A stretch of 64,000 bases of DNA from an uncultured Bacteroidota bacterium (lineage in GTDB: Bacteria; Bacteroidota; Bacteroidia; Chitinophagales; Chitinophagaceae). The stretch spans positions 16,849 through 80,848 of the forward strand of contig CAIRYK010000059.1 in the NCBI GenBank assembly GCA_903882805.1, read 5' to 3'. Shown piece after piece: positions 25,553-33,239 of this stretch. The position numbers and the translations under genes were made by a program. The notes under the pieces were generated by a model. It ran no database searches. It was not told where the DNA came from and saw only the letters and a list, made by a program, of their open reading frames with translations. Positions within the stretch are counted from its first letter, which is position 1. Each line of letters opens with the position of its first letter.

Positions 25553-26896
25553 TTAGTTTTTTGTTATCATAACGGACTGCTTTTTGTTTCCTTCAGCATC
25601 CCATGCCTGTAGCATATAAACGCCTGCGGCAAGGTGACCTACGCTAAAGGTATTAACACCATCGTTGTTTACTGTCCACAACTCGCTTACCATGCGGCCG
25701 GCAATATCGCAAACACCTACTTTGTCGTTCTTTACGAGACCAGCAACATTTAGCGTACCGGCAACAGGATTAGGATATACCTGCATAGTACCGCCCATTG
25801 TTACGGTGTTAACGCTAACGGGCGAGTATGTTTTGCGCACACGCTGATTGTTTGCATCAGCCACATATATGTTACCACGAAGGTCTACAGCAACCGCATA
25901 AGGGTTGTGTAGGTTTGCGCCATTAACAGGGCCCAAATCGCCGCCAAAACCAACAGTGCCATTCCCAACTACTGTAGATACCATACCAAAGGTGTCTATT
26001 TTACGCACCACATTATTTAGTGCATCTGCAACATATACGCTACCGAAAGTATCTACTGCAATTCCTTTGGGCGCATTAAAATCGGCAAATAATGCCAATC
26101 CGCCATCGCCGGCATAACCGTAGGTACCAGTGCCAGCGTAAGTAGTAATGTCTCTTGTAGACGAAATTTTACGAATCACATTATTGCCAAAGTCGTTTAC
26201 ATATACATTACCATAACGGTCGGCCGCTACTGCAAACGGTGAGTCGAGCGTAGCTGCTGTTGCCGGACCGCCATCACCGCCATAACCGCGTACGCCTGCA
26301 GTGCCTGCATAAGTAGATATTTTACCCAGCGAGTCTACTTTACGTATCACATGGTTACCAGCTTCTGCAATGAACAGATTGCCTCTGCCATCCAGCGCAA
26401 TGTGGTAGGGTTGTCTCAACTTGGCCGCAGTTGCTGCGCCGCCGTCGCCGCTATAGCCCCATGTGCCTGTGCCAGCAACTGTAGATATAATACCGAGTGT
26501 GTTTACCTTACGCACCACCGACGCCAAAGCATCTGCTATATACACATTGCCTGCTTTATCTACTGCTACGCCGCTTGGCGATATTTTTGCTGTACTGCCC
26601 AGTGTGCCATCGCCTGTATTGCCCTGCACGCCAGTACCGGCAATAGTGGTAATAACGTTCGATGTGTTTACCTTACGTACTCTGCTGTTATAATAGTCTT
26701 GTATATACACATTACCTGCAACATCCACAGCTACGCCAAACGGACCGCTGAGTTCTGCCTCAGGTGCGCTCCAACCATCGCCGCTAAACCCTGCCGTACC
26801 CTTGCCCGCAAATGTTTTTATTCTCTGTACCTGCGCCTGTAAAGAAGTAGACAACGCAAACACAGAAAAAAGCAAAATGGAAACTTTATATTTCAT
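25553..26896 (-). CDS. Secreted six-bladed NHL beta-propeller with T9SS sorting domain
   Basis: The 447-residue protein has a signal peptide (MKYKVSILLFSVFALSTSLQAQ). Six NHL repeats follow, each with the order GD-G, VAVD--GNVYI, IRKV and AGTG (for example VYIQDYYNSRVRKV, LFIAEAGNHVIRKV). The last 80 residues are a type A T9SS sorting domain starting MQVYPNPVAGTLNVAG and ending in KQSVMITKN. The protein should be exported across the outer membrane and stay on the surface or be released. NHL propellers bind proteins, peptides or glycans; no catalytic residues are evident. Related paralogues are at 40456-42132 and 59880-61292. Confidence 0.88.
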   Translation of the reverse strand: MKYKVSILLFSVFALSTSLQAQVQRIKTFAGKGTAGFSGDGWSAPEAELSGPFGVAVDVAGNVYIQDYYNSRVRKVNTSNVITTIAGTGVQGNTGDGTLGSTAKISPSGVAVDKAGNVYIADALASVVRKVNTLGIISTVAGTGTWGYSGDGGAATAAKLRQPYHIALDGRGNLFIAEAGNHVIRKVDSLGKISTYAGTAGVRGYGGDGGPATAATLDSPFAVAADRYGNVYVNDFGNNVIRKISSTRDITTYAGTGTYGYAGDGGLALFADFNAPKGIAVDTFGSVYVADALNNVVRKIDTFGMVSTVVGNGTVGFGGDLGPVNGANLHNPYAVAVDLRGNIYVADANNQRVRKTYSPVSVNTVTMGGTMQVYPNPVAGTLNVAGLVKNDKVGVCDIAGRMVSELWTVNNDGVNTFSVGHLAAGVYMLQAWDAEGNKKQSVMITKN

Positions 26897-27062
26897 ACTG
26901 ATTCTTTGGTTCAAATATAACATAATTTCTTTTCCCCGAAATAGCATTTAAATTTTTGTGCAGCATGATGGACGTTTTGGGCGGCAAAATACCAATGGCA
27001 TTGGCTATAACCACCATCCAAAAATTCGACATTTCATTAGCCTCAGGCTCTAAAAACCACAG

Positions 27063-27764
27063 CTATTTTAACCCCGCATTAAACTCGCGCTTTACCTCGT
27101 CGGCAAGGCGGCGCGCCCATACCGCATATTCTTTGCCGGATGGATGCAAACCATCTTCGGCCAAAAATGTAGCATCAGCGGCATTAGTGCGTGTGCTTTC
27201 TGTTATTTCTATATACCTGCTGCCATGCGCCAGGGCAATTTCCTTGCAAGCTGCATTATAATTATCTATTTCCGTTGCTATCTGCGCCCGGTCTTTACCT
27301 TCGGCAAATGGCGTTACCCCCCAATCGGGTATAGATAGCACAAATACATGCGCCGGCCTACCGCCCGCAAAAGCTATGGCTTGTGTTATCAATTGCTCAA
27401 ACTCATTACGATAATCGACAACGCTCCTACCCCTGTATTGGTTGTTGACGCCTATAAGCAACGAAACAATAGTATAGGTACCTGAAATATTGCGTTCGCG
27501 AATGGCAGCAGCCAGTTCGTCGGTGGTCCATCCGGTTGTAGCTACAATAAGCGGTGCTGCACACGGAAAATGTTCGTTATTTAGCAAAACCGCCGTTTGA
27601 TGAGGAAAATTATCCTTCATCGGTACCAGCTCACCTATGGTATAGGAGTCGCCAAGCGCGAGATATGTATTGGTCATCTTCTTCTTCGTTTTAATAGTTT
27701 GCCCCCAGATAAACGGGATGGCTAAAAATAATGTAATTGCGGTAAATAATAGTCTTGTACGCAT
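27063..27764 (-). CDS. Secreted SGNH/GDSL hydrolase
   Basis: The 233-residue protein has an N-terminal hydrophobic segment (LLFTAITLFLAIPFIWG) and the SGNH blocks. Block I is YLALGDSYTIGE with nucleophilic Ser, block III is LLIGVNNQYRG with Asn, and block V is EDGLHPSGKEY with the catalytic Asp and His. It should hydrolyse an ester, such as a lipid or an acetyl group on a polysaccharide. The specific substrate is unknown. It sits alone between the NHL gene and the TPR gene. Confidence 0.88.
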   Translation of the reverse strand: MRTRLLFTAITLFLAIPFIWGQTIKTKKKMTNTYLALGDSYTIGELVPMKDNFPHQTAVLLNNEHFPCAAPLIVATTGWTTDELAAAIRERNISGTYTIVSLLIGVNNQYRGRSVVDYRNEFEQLITQAIAFAGGRPAHVFVLSIPDWGVTPFAEGKDRAQIATEIDNYNAACKEIALAHGSRYIEITESTRTNAADATFLAEDGLHPSGKEYAVWARRLADEVKREFNAGLK

Positions 27765-27809
27765 AATTCAGATATACGAAACGCTGTGATCTGTAGCTTT
27801 CTATGGCAA

Positions 27810-29309
27810 TTATTTTGTTTGTAGCCTTTCTAATCCTGCCTTAGCTTGCTGGTCTATAGAGTTTTGAAAGTCGTGTTCGGGCATTGCAAGACATTCTTTG
27901 TATTTAGTTATTGCCTGCGGCTTCAATCCGGTTTGCTCAAAAATCAGCCCCATATGTAGCGCCGCTCTGGCGGCAAACTGTTCCGGCCTACCCTTACCGG
28001 CGTTTACCGACAAATCAAAATTCTCTAATGCCTTAATAAATACTCCTGTCTCCTGATAAGCGCGCCCCAACCTGAAATAATACTCAGCACGTGCTGCCGG
28101 AGTATTTAATTGCGCTTTGTCTATACCATTGAGTAATGCTAAAGCCCTGCTATAATAACCGCCCTCTATCAGTAATCGCGACTGTAGCAATGGCTGCAGC
28201 GGCCACACAATGCCAACGGCAAACTTTTGCGCTTGCTTATCTACATCCAGTCGGGCGCTGCCGCTTATACCTGCTTGCCTGCGGCAGTATTCGGCCTGTT
28301 TTCTATTACCGGTGATATACCAGGCGAACGCCATTTTCTGCCAGCAATCCTTGATATATACATCCCCTTTGGTCTTACGCAAGTATTCCTGAAAGCTACC
28401 TACACAACTCATGTCTAACCGTGTGAGCAACGCAATACCCATTTGATAATCAAAAACCGGAAAATCAGCAAAATGAGGCGCGCGCGACGCTGCTTTTAGC
28501 GTTTCGGTTACAAACTCAGCCTTGCGATAATCTAAGCCAATTGTGGCTTTTACATACGCCTGCAATAAATTATCGCGCTCTGCAAACACCGGACTATTTA
28601 CAAAATCCCAGACCTCTTGCTGCCTGCCGCCAATGTAAAACCGAGTGAACAAATAATACAACCTCGCCTCGTGATACATAGGTTGTAGTTCGGTATGGGT
28701 GTTTACAAACCTTTCCAGTTGTCCGATGCCTGTTTTCACATCGCCCTTTAGCCCAAAAATAGATGCAAGCCACTTATAACTGCCTGGCAATGAACCAACT
28801 ACCGCCTGTCGCAGCCCTGAATAAACAATATTGTATTCAAAATTCGGGTATAGGCGCTCGTTATCGTTTAGTAAAGCAAACGCACGCCGAAAACGGGTTG
28901 CAGACTTCAGTTTGTCGCCCAACTGAAAACTAATCATAGCCCAACGGAGATTAACGCCGGCAAGGCAAAACCTATACCATGGCGAGTTGCGATCGCCTAG
29001 CTCGAGTGTGTTGATCCGGCTATCGAGATTTGCTTTTCTTAAATCATAATCTTGTCTGTTGCAATGGATTAAGAGTCGAAGGCAGTCGTCGTAGTCCGAT
29101 AAATAAGCAACCATCAAGTTGGTTGGGTTAGCCAGAGCCTCTCGCCTGAGGAGCGCTTCGGCCTCATCAAAATGCAAAGCCATCAGCATCTGGTAGGCGT
29201 TACTGCAGTTGGCCGTGTACAGATATACATGCCCGGATGCAAGGGCCGGACATGCTTTAAAAAACAATGCCGGCAACAACAAAACAATATATAAAAGGCA
29301 TCGCCTCAT
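27810..29309 (-). CDS. Secreted TPR-repeat protein
   Basis: The 499-residue protein has a signal peptide (MRRCLLYIVLLLPALFFKACPALAS) and then mostly alpha-helical pairs, the clearest being AEYYFRLGRAYQETGVFIKAL and ARAALHMGLIFEQTGLKPQAI near the C-terminus. It is a scaffold-like TPR protein of unknown partner. Shorter start MRRCLLY at 29309 is chosen since a start nine codons further up adds a charged tail that would weaken the signal peptide. The gene ends 46 bp before the SGNH hydrolase start, so joint transcription is possible. Confidence 0.75.
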   Translation of the reverse strand: MRRCLLYIVLLLPALFFKACPALASGHVYLYTANCSNAYQMLMALHFDEAEALLRREALANPTNLMVAYLSDYDDCLRLLIHCNRQDYDLRKANLDSRINTLELGDRNSPWYRFCLAGVNLRWAMISFQLGDKLKSATRFRRAFALLNDNERLYPNFEYNIVYSGLRQAVVGSLPGSYKWLASIFGLKGDVKTGIGQLERFVNTHTELQPMYHEARLYYLFTRFYIGGRQQEVWDFVNSPVFAERDNLLQAYVKATIGLDYRKAEFVTETLKAASRAPHFADFPVFDYQMGIALLTRLDMSCVGSFQEYLRKTKGDVYIKDCWQKMAFAWYITGNRKQAEYCRRQAGISGSARLDVDKQAQKFAVGIVWPLQPLLQSRLLIEGGYYSRALALLNGIDKAQLNTPAARAEYYFRLGRAYQETGVFIKALENFDLSVNAGKGRPEQFAARAALHMGLIFEQTGLKPQAITKYKECLAMPEHDFQNSIDQQAKAGLERLQTK

Positions 29310-29398
29310 GGCGTAAAGGTAACGGGCGCGAGGCATTTACTGTTAAGGTTTGCAAAAAAACAAGAGCAAGAATCATCGAGGCACGATTATTGCTAATT

Positions 29399-29430
29399 TT
29401 TGTGATATTGGGGGTAAATTCATATCTTTG
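29399..29430 (+). promoter_or_regulatory. Bacteroidota-type promoter of the first EGF-like lipoprotein
   Basis: TTTG at 29399-29402, a 20-bp spacer and TATCTTTG at 29423-29430. The -7 box ends 33 bases before the ATG at 29464. An identical TATCTTTG box lies 32 bases before the paralogue's ATG (30748-30755), though no clear -33 box accompanies that one. Confidence 0.6.
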
Positions 29431-29463
29431 ACGAAATTTCAAAATCACAAAAAAAGAAAGTCT

Positions 29464-29994
29464 ATGAAATCATTCAAACAAATCGCATTGGGCGCAATAC
29501 TTGCTGTATCATCAGTAGGCGCTATCACTTACACATCATGCACAAAAGACAAATGCAAAGATGTAGTATGCCAGCATAGCGGCGTTTGCACAGACGGCAA
29601 TTGCACTTGCCCAATTGGCACAACTGGCACAAGCTGCGAAACAGTGTACAGAGACAGCTACCTGAACGTCTACAAAGGTAATGGAATAGACAACGACGGC
29701 TTGACTTACACCAACCACACGCTGTCTTTTACAGCTGGTTCAGATACTTCATATACTAAGATGCAAATGGCTTGGAAATCAGCTTCAGGAACTACTGTTT
29801 ACTCGCTTCCTGTGATCATCACTCCAGCTACAGGCACATCTATCATATCGATTGTATCTACTACTCAAGACGGTTATGTATTGACTGGTACAGGTACTAT
29901 ATCTGCAACTTCGGTTACAATGGCCATCACTGAAACTCCATCAGCTGGCGGCGCTGCAACTATCTATACATTTACAAACTTGCTTAAGCAATAA
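29464..29994 (+). CDS. EGF-like lipoprotein, copy 1
   Basis: The 176-residue protein begins MKSFKQIALGAILAVSSVGA and has a lipobox-like TYTSC at residues 22-26. Right after it comes an EGF-like module with six Cys (CKDVVCQHSGVC, GNCTCPIG, TSCE). The C-terminal 110 residues form a beta-rich domain (NHTLSFTAGSDTSY, YSLPVIITPATG, TYTFTNL-like end). Small EGF-bearing lipoproteins with this layout are frequent in Bacteroidota and lack a known function. The paralogue at 30788 has the same architecture. Anchoring to the outer membrane is inferred from the lipobox. The short EGF module may bind protein or calcium. Confidence 0.75.
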   Translation: MKSFKQIALGAILAVSSVGAITYTSCTKDKCKDVVCQHSGVCTDGNCTCPIGTTGTSCETVYRDSYLNVYKGNGIDNDGLTYTNHTLSFTAGSDTSYTKMQMAWKSASGTTVYSLPVIITPATGTSIISIVSTTQDGYVLTGTGTISATSVTMAITETPSAGGAATIYTFTNLLKQ

Positions 29995-30013
29995 TTTCGG
30001 TATAGCGCTTTAT

Positions 30014-30041
30014 AAAATAGCCCGCAATTGCGGGCTATTTT
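30014..30041 (+). terminator. Terminator of EGF-like lipoprotein copy 1
   Basis: A perfect stem of 12 bp (AAAATAGCCCGC and its complement) with a 4-base loop, 20 bp past the stop, ending in a T tract. Confidence 0.8.
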
Positions 30042-30067
30042 ATTGCCCAAAATATAGCAATGCAAAA

Positions 30068-30098
30068 AGTAAAGCCGCCCTTTTGGGGCGGCTTTACT
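30068..30098 (-). terminator. Terminator of the Ala/Lys-rich lipoprotein gene
   Basis: Arms AGTAAAGCCGCCC and its complement around a 5-base loop, 18 bp past the minus-strand stop at 30116. Confidence 0.75.
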
Positions 30099-30115
30099 GC
30101 ATAATAAAACTGAAA

Positions 30116-30541
30116 TTATTTCGCGTTCTGGTCAGAAAAACGCTTAGCGCCGCCTTTCTTCTCTACGTTTGGATTGTCCTTGTTTTGGTCAGCATGAGCC
30201 TTTGCGCCCGAAACTGGAGGCGGTGGAGGTGGTGGCGTTGGCTTAGGATCTGCTTTGGCTGGAGCCGGAGCTTTGGTTTTGGTTGTTTTTTTACCGCCTT
30301 TTTTAGCTGCTTCTGCCGCTTCCATTTCTTTTGCTTTCTCCATAGAGTCTGCCTGAGCCTTAGCCTGTGCAGCAATGGTAGAATCAGCCTTAGCTTTCTC
30401 CATTCTGTCGTGCTCTTCCATGGTTGCTTTTATTGTTGAGTCCATCTGCGCCTGGGTAGGACCTTCTTGTTTTTTCTCTTCGCCGCCGCAAGATGCCAGC
30501 ATAATAGCCGCGCCAGCAAGTAAAAGGAATTGTTTTTTCAT
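30116..30541 (-). CDS. Low-complexity lipoprotein (Ala/Lys/Pro-rich)
   Basis: The 141-residue protein starts with a lipoprotein signal MKKQFLLLAGAAIMLASC followed by GGEEKK. The body is a charged Ala/Lys/Met helix (about 30-95) and then a run of Pro (about 100-115) before a short basic tail. There is no recognisable fold. It could span the periplasm as a rod, like small Lpp-type tethers, but that is a guess. ATG at 30541 chosen because it gives the lipobox; a start 44 codons further up has no signal peptide. Confidence 0.65.
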   Translation of the reverse strand: MKKQFLLLAGAAIMLASCGGEEKKQEGPTQAQMDSTIKATMEEHDRMEKAKADSTIAAQAKAQADSMEKAKEMEAAEAAKKGGKKTTKTKAPAPAKADPKPTPPPPPPPVSGAKAHADQNKDNPNVEKKGGAKRFSDQNAK

Positions 30542-30787
30542 TTGTAGTACGATTTTAAGTTTCGGCAAAAATATTGCTATTATTTCAGAACTTACAAAGT
30601 TTGTCGAAATTTTATGATATACTAACAGATGAAAGCCTAAACACATCCTCGCGCACTTGACGCACCTGACCAACAGAACCTAACAAACATTGGTAATACA
30701 GGTGATTGATAAGCTTAGATTATCGTAGTATGTTTTTTGTAAAAAACTATCTTTGCCAAACCTGCTTGCAAGTACAATCAATTAAAT

Positions 30788-31318
30788 ATGAAACGCGCCA
30801 CTTTATTCTGCTCACTTTTCGCTTTTGCTGCTATAGGGGCTACTACCCTGCTACCCTCTTGCAACCGCGACCGCTGCGAAGGGGTGTTTTGCAAAAACAA
30901 AGGAGCTTGTATAGGCGGCGAATGCCAATGCCACGACGGCAGCGGAGGCTACAACTGCGACACGGTATACAAACTTCTACTTGCCAACACATATAAGGGT
31001 ACTATCAGAGATAATTCTGGCGCGTATTATTATAACCATAAAGTTACCTTCTACGCTATCAACGACACTTCGCTTACGGATATGATACTCAACTGGAAAA
31101 CGAGCGCAGATAGTACCCGTTATAGCTTACCGGTAGTATTTTCTCAAATCAGTCGTTTTCGGGCTACGGTTTACGTGCCTACTATTATCGTTGGCAATTA
31201 TTCCTTAGCCGGTTCTGGCGTTGTGACGGCCGATAGCCTTTCCTTGACTATAACTGAACAACCAACTGTGGGCGGCGCAGGGCTACAATACACCTTCCTC
31301 AATCTTAAAAAACAATAA
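30788..31318 (+). CDS. EGF-like lipoprotein, copy 2
   Basis: The 176-residue protein, exactly the length of copy 1, starts with a lipoprotein signal ending LLPSC. The six EGF Cys are kept (CEGVFCKNKGAC, GECQCHDG, YNCDTVYK). The C-terminal domain aligns with copy 1 through KVTFYAINDTSLTDM, SLPVVFS and the TFLNLKKQ end (copy 1 ends TFTNLLKQ). A TATCTTTG -7 box ends 32 bases before the ATG. The two copies flank the lipoprotein gene at 30116-30541. Confidence 0.75.
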   Translation: MKRATLFCSLFAFAAIGATTLLPSCNRDRCEGVFCKNKGACIGGECQCHDGSGGYNCDTVYKLLLANTYKGTIRDNSGAYYYNHKVTFYAINDTSLTDMILNWKTSADSTRYSLPVVFSQISRFRATVYVPTIIVGNYSLAGSGVVTADSLSLTITEQPTVGGAGLQYTFLNLKKQ

Positions 31319-31374
31319 GCTGCCTCAGCTATACGCCGAAACAGCTTGTTAAATAATGCAACACCAAGCAATAG

Positions 31375-33231
31375 TTACTTGTTGCTCATTTGTATGTCGT
31401 TTACAATACTGCGCTTACCCGATGGCGTAATTACAATAGTCTTAAACTCAATTGTTTTATCCTTCGGTATGTTCAGCGTTGCTGGACCAGTGTAGAGCAG
31501 ATCAGTTTCGCGGGGCTGGTAGCCATCTATTGTGAAGTATATTTTTGCGCCCTCTACAAGAGGCGTCAATTCAATTTTAAATTTGTCGCCATTAGCTAAT
31601 GTATCTGAAGCCCCCACTGGTTCCGGTACGCGATAGTTGAAGCCTGCCGCTTCCAGTTTTGGCAAATGCTTAGCAACGCGCTGCTCAGAGAAGTTCTTGT
31701 AGTCTTTGTTGGCTTTTGGCGTCCAGGCTATCTCAGATAGCGCGAGCATACGAGGGAGCAGCATATATTCGGCCTTGGCGTTTGTCGCTATATATTCTGT
31801 CCACAAGTTGGCTTGCACACCCAACACATGCTTTTGTTGTTCCTTGTTAAGAGCGGCAGGCACAGGGTCGTAAGCATAGGTTTTGGCCAGCGGCGCATAG
31901 CCGCCTATAGAGAGCGGTTCCTCTTTCGACCTGCTTTGCGCATGGTCGAAATACAGCCCACCGCTACCAGGCGTCATTATCACATCGTGACCCAACTGTG
32001 CAGCGGCAATACCGCCTGCCTCGCCGCGCCAGCTCATCACCGATGCATTGGGCGCAAGACCACCCTCCATTATTTCATCCCAGCCTATAAGACTGCGGCC
32101 TTGAGAATTGACAAAACGCTCGATAGTGCGGATAAAATAGCTCTGCAGGCCATTTTCATCGCGCAATGTTGAGTCTACGATCAACTGGCGGCAGAATTCC
32201 GATTTTTTCCATGCATCCTTAGGACATTCGTCGCCGCCCACATGTATGTATTTGCCGGGAAACAACAACATTACCTCGCGCAATATGTCTTTCAGCGCTT
32301 TAAAAGTTTCTTCATTGGGGCAAAGCACATCCTTAAACTCGCCCCAGGTTTCGGCAACCTTGTAGGTTTGCGTTGGGTCGCAGCTCCATTCGGGATAGGC
32401 GGCTACCATGGCGCGACAATGACCCGGCATTTCTATTTCGGGAACAATGGTAATAAAACGCTCACTGGCATACGTAACAATATCCAGTATCTGATCCTGA
32501 GTATAAAATCCACCATAGGGGGTGTTATCATAAACATCAGCATCGCCGCCCTTTATTTTGCCTACAAGGGTCTGCGCGCGCTTGCTGCCAACTTCAGTAA
32601 GTTTGGGATATTTCTTGATTTCTATACGCCATCCCTGATCGTCGGTAAGGTGCCAGTGAAAGAAATTAAGCTTGTATGCTGCCATCAAATCTATATACCG
32701 CTTTATGAAGTCTACATCAAAGAAATGTCTGCTGACATCGAGGTGCATGCCGCGATAGCTAAAGCGGGGATTATCGTGTATAAGTGCGCAGGGTATGGTA
32801 GCATAGCCGGGATTGGTGGTCTTGTGCATCAGTTGCAGCAAGGTTTGCAAACCGTAAAAATAACCCGACCCACGACCATTTAGTTGCACTTTGGTCTCAG
32901 CAACCTCCAATTCATACCCTTCAGCCGGGAGGTCGCCCTTAAAGTTTTGGGCGAGCATTATGGAATTTTTCATATCCCACCGCTTACGGTCGACAGTATT
33001 GATGTCGGTAACGGTATTGGAATAACCTGCCTGACGCAGCAAACCCTTGAATATACGCACCGACTTATTATCGGGCGAATCGACGAGAATTATGGTCTCC
33101 GGAGTAAAATGGAATACGCCCTTGGTTTTCTTTACGCTTACTGGCGCAGGTATAATGCCCATGTATGGGTCTTCCTGAGCAATTGCCGGCGCAGAAAATG
33201 CCAAAGCGATTAAAAACAATATCTTTTTCAT
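31375..33231 (-). CDS. GH20 beta-N-acetylhexosaminidase
   Basis: The 618-residue protein has a signal peptide (MKKILFLIALAFSAPAIAQ), a GH20b-like N-terminal domain (20-150) and a GH20 (beta/alpha)8 barrel (about 155-490). Key motifs are FHWHLTDDQGWRIEIKKYP and HVGGDECPKDAWK with the catalytic Asp334-Glu335 pair, plus SLIGWDEIMEGG. A C-terminal chitobiase-like beta domain follows (IYFTIDGYQPRETDLLYTGP). It releases terminal GlcNAc or GalNAc from glycans, or chito-oligosaccharides. The start is 8 bp past the GH2 stop, so it is the last gene of the GH92-GH2-GH20 operon. Confidence 0.93.
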   Translation of the reverse strand: MKKILFLIALAFSAPAIAQEDPYMGIIPAPVSVKKTKGVFHFTPETIILVDSPDNKSVRIFKGLLRQAGYSNTVTDINTVDRKRWDMKNSIMLAQNFKGDLPAEGYELEVAETKVQLNGRGSGYFYGLQTLLQLMHKTTNPGYATIPCALIHDNPRFSYRGMHLDVSRHFFDVDFIKRYIDLMAAYKLNFFHWHLTDDQGWRIEIKKYPKLTEVGSKRAQTLVGKIKGGDADVYDNTPYGGFYTQDQILDIVTYASERFITIVPEIEMPGHCRAMVAAYPEWSCDPTQTYKVAETWGEFKDVLCPNEETFKALKDILREVMLLFPGKYIHVGGDECPKDAWKKSEFCRQLIVDSTLRDENGLQSYFIRTIERFVNSQGRSLIGWDEIMEGGLAPNASVMSWRGEAGGIAAAQLGHDVIMTPGSGGLYFDHAQSRSKEEPLSIGGYAPLAKTYAYDPVPAALNKEQQKHVLGVQANLWTEYIATNAKAEYMLLPRMLALSEIAWTPKANKDYKNFSEQRVAKHLPKLEAAGFNYRVPEPVGASDTLANGDKFKIELTPLVEGAKIYFTIDGYQPRETDLLYTGPATLNIPKDKTIEFKTIVITPSGKRSIVNDIQMSNK

Positions 33232-33239
33232 ATACTCAA

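Noticed and set aside
30748..30755. Full promoter call for EGF-like copy 2
   Set aside because: The TATCTTTG box is clear, but no TTTG lies 19-21 bp upstream, so only the box is mentioned.
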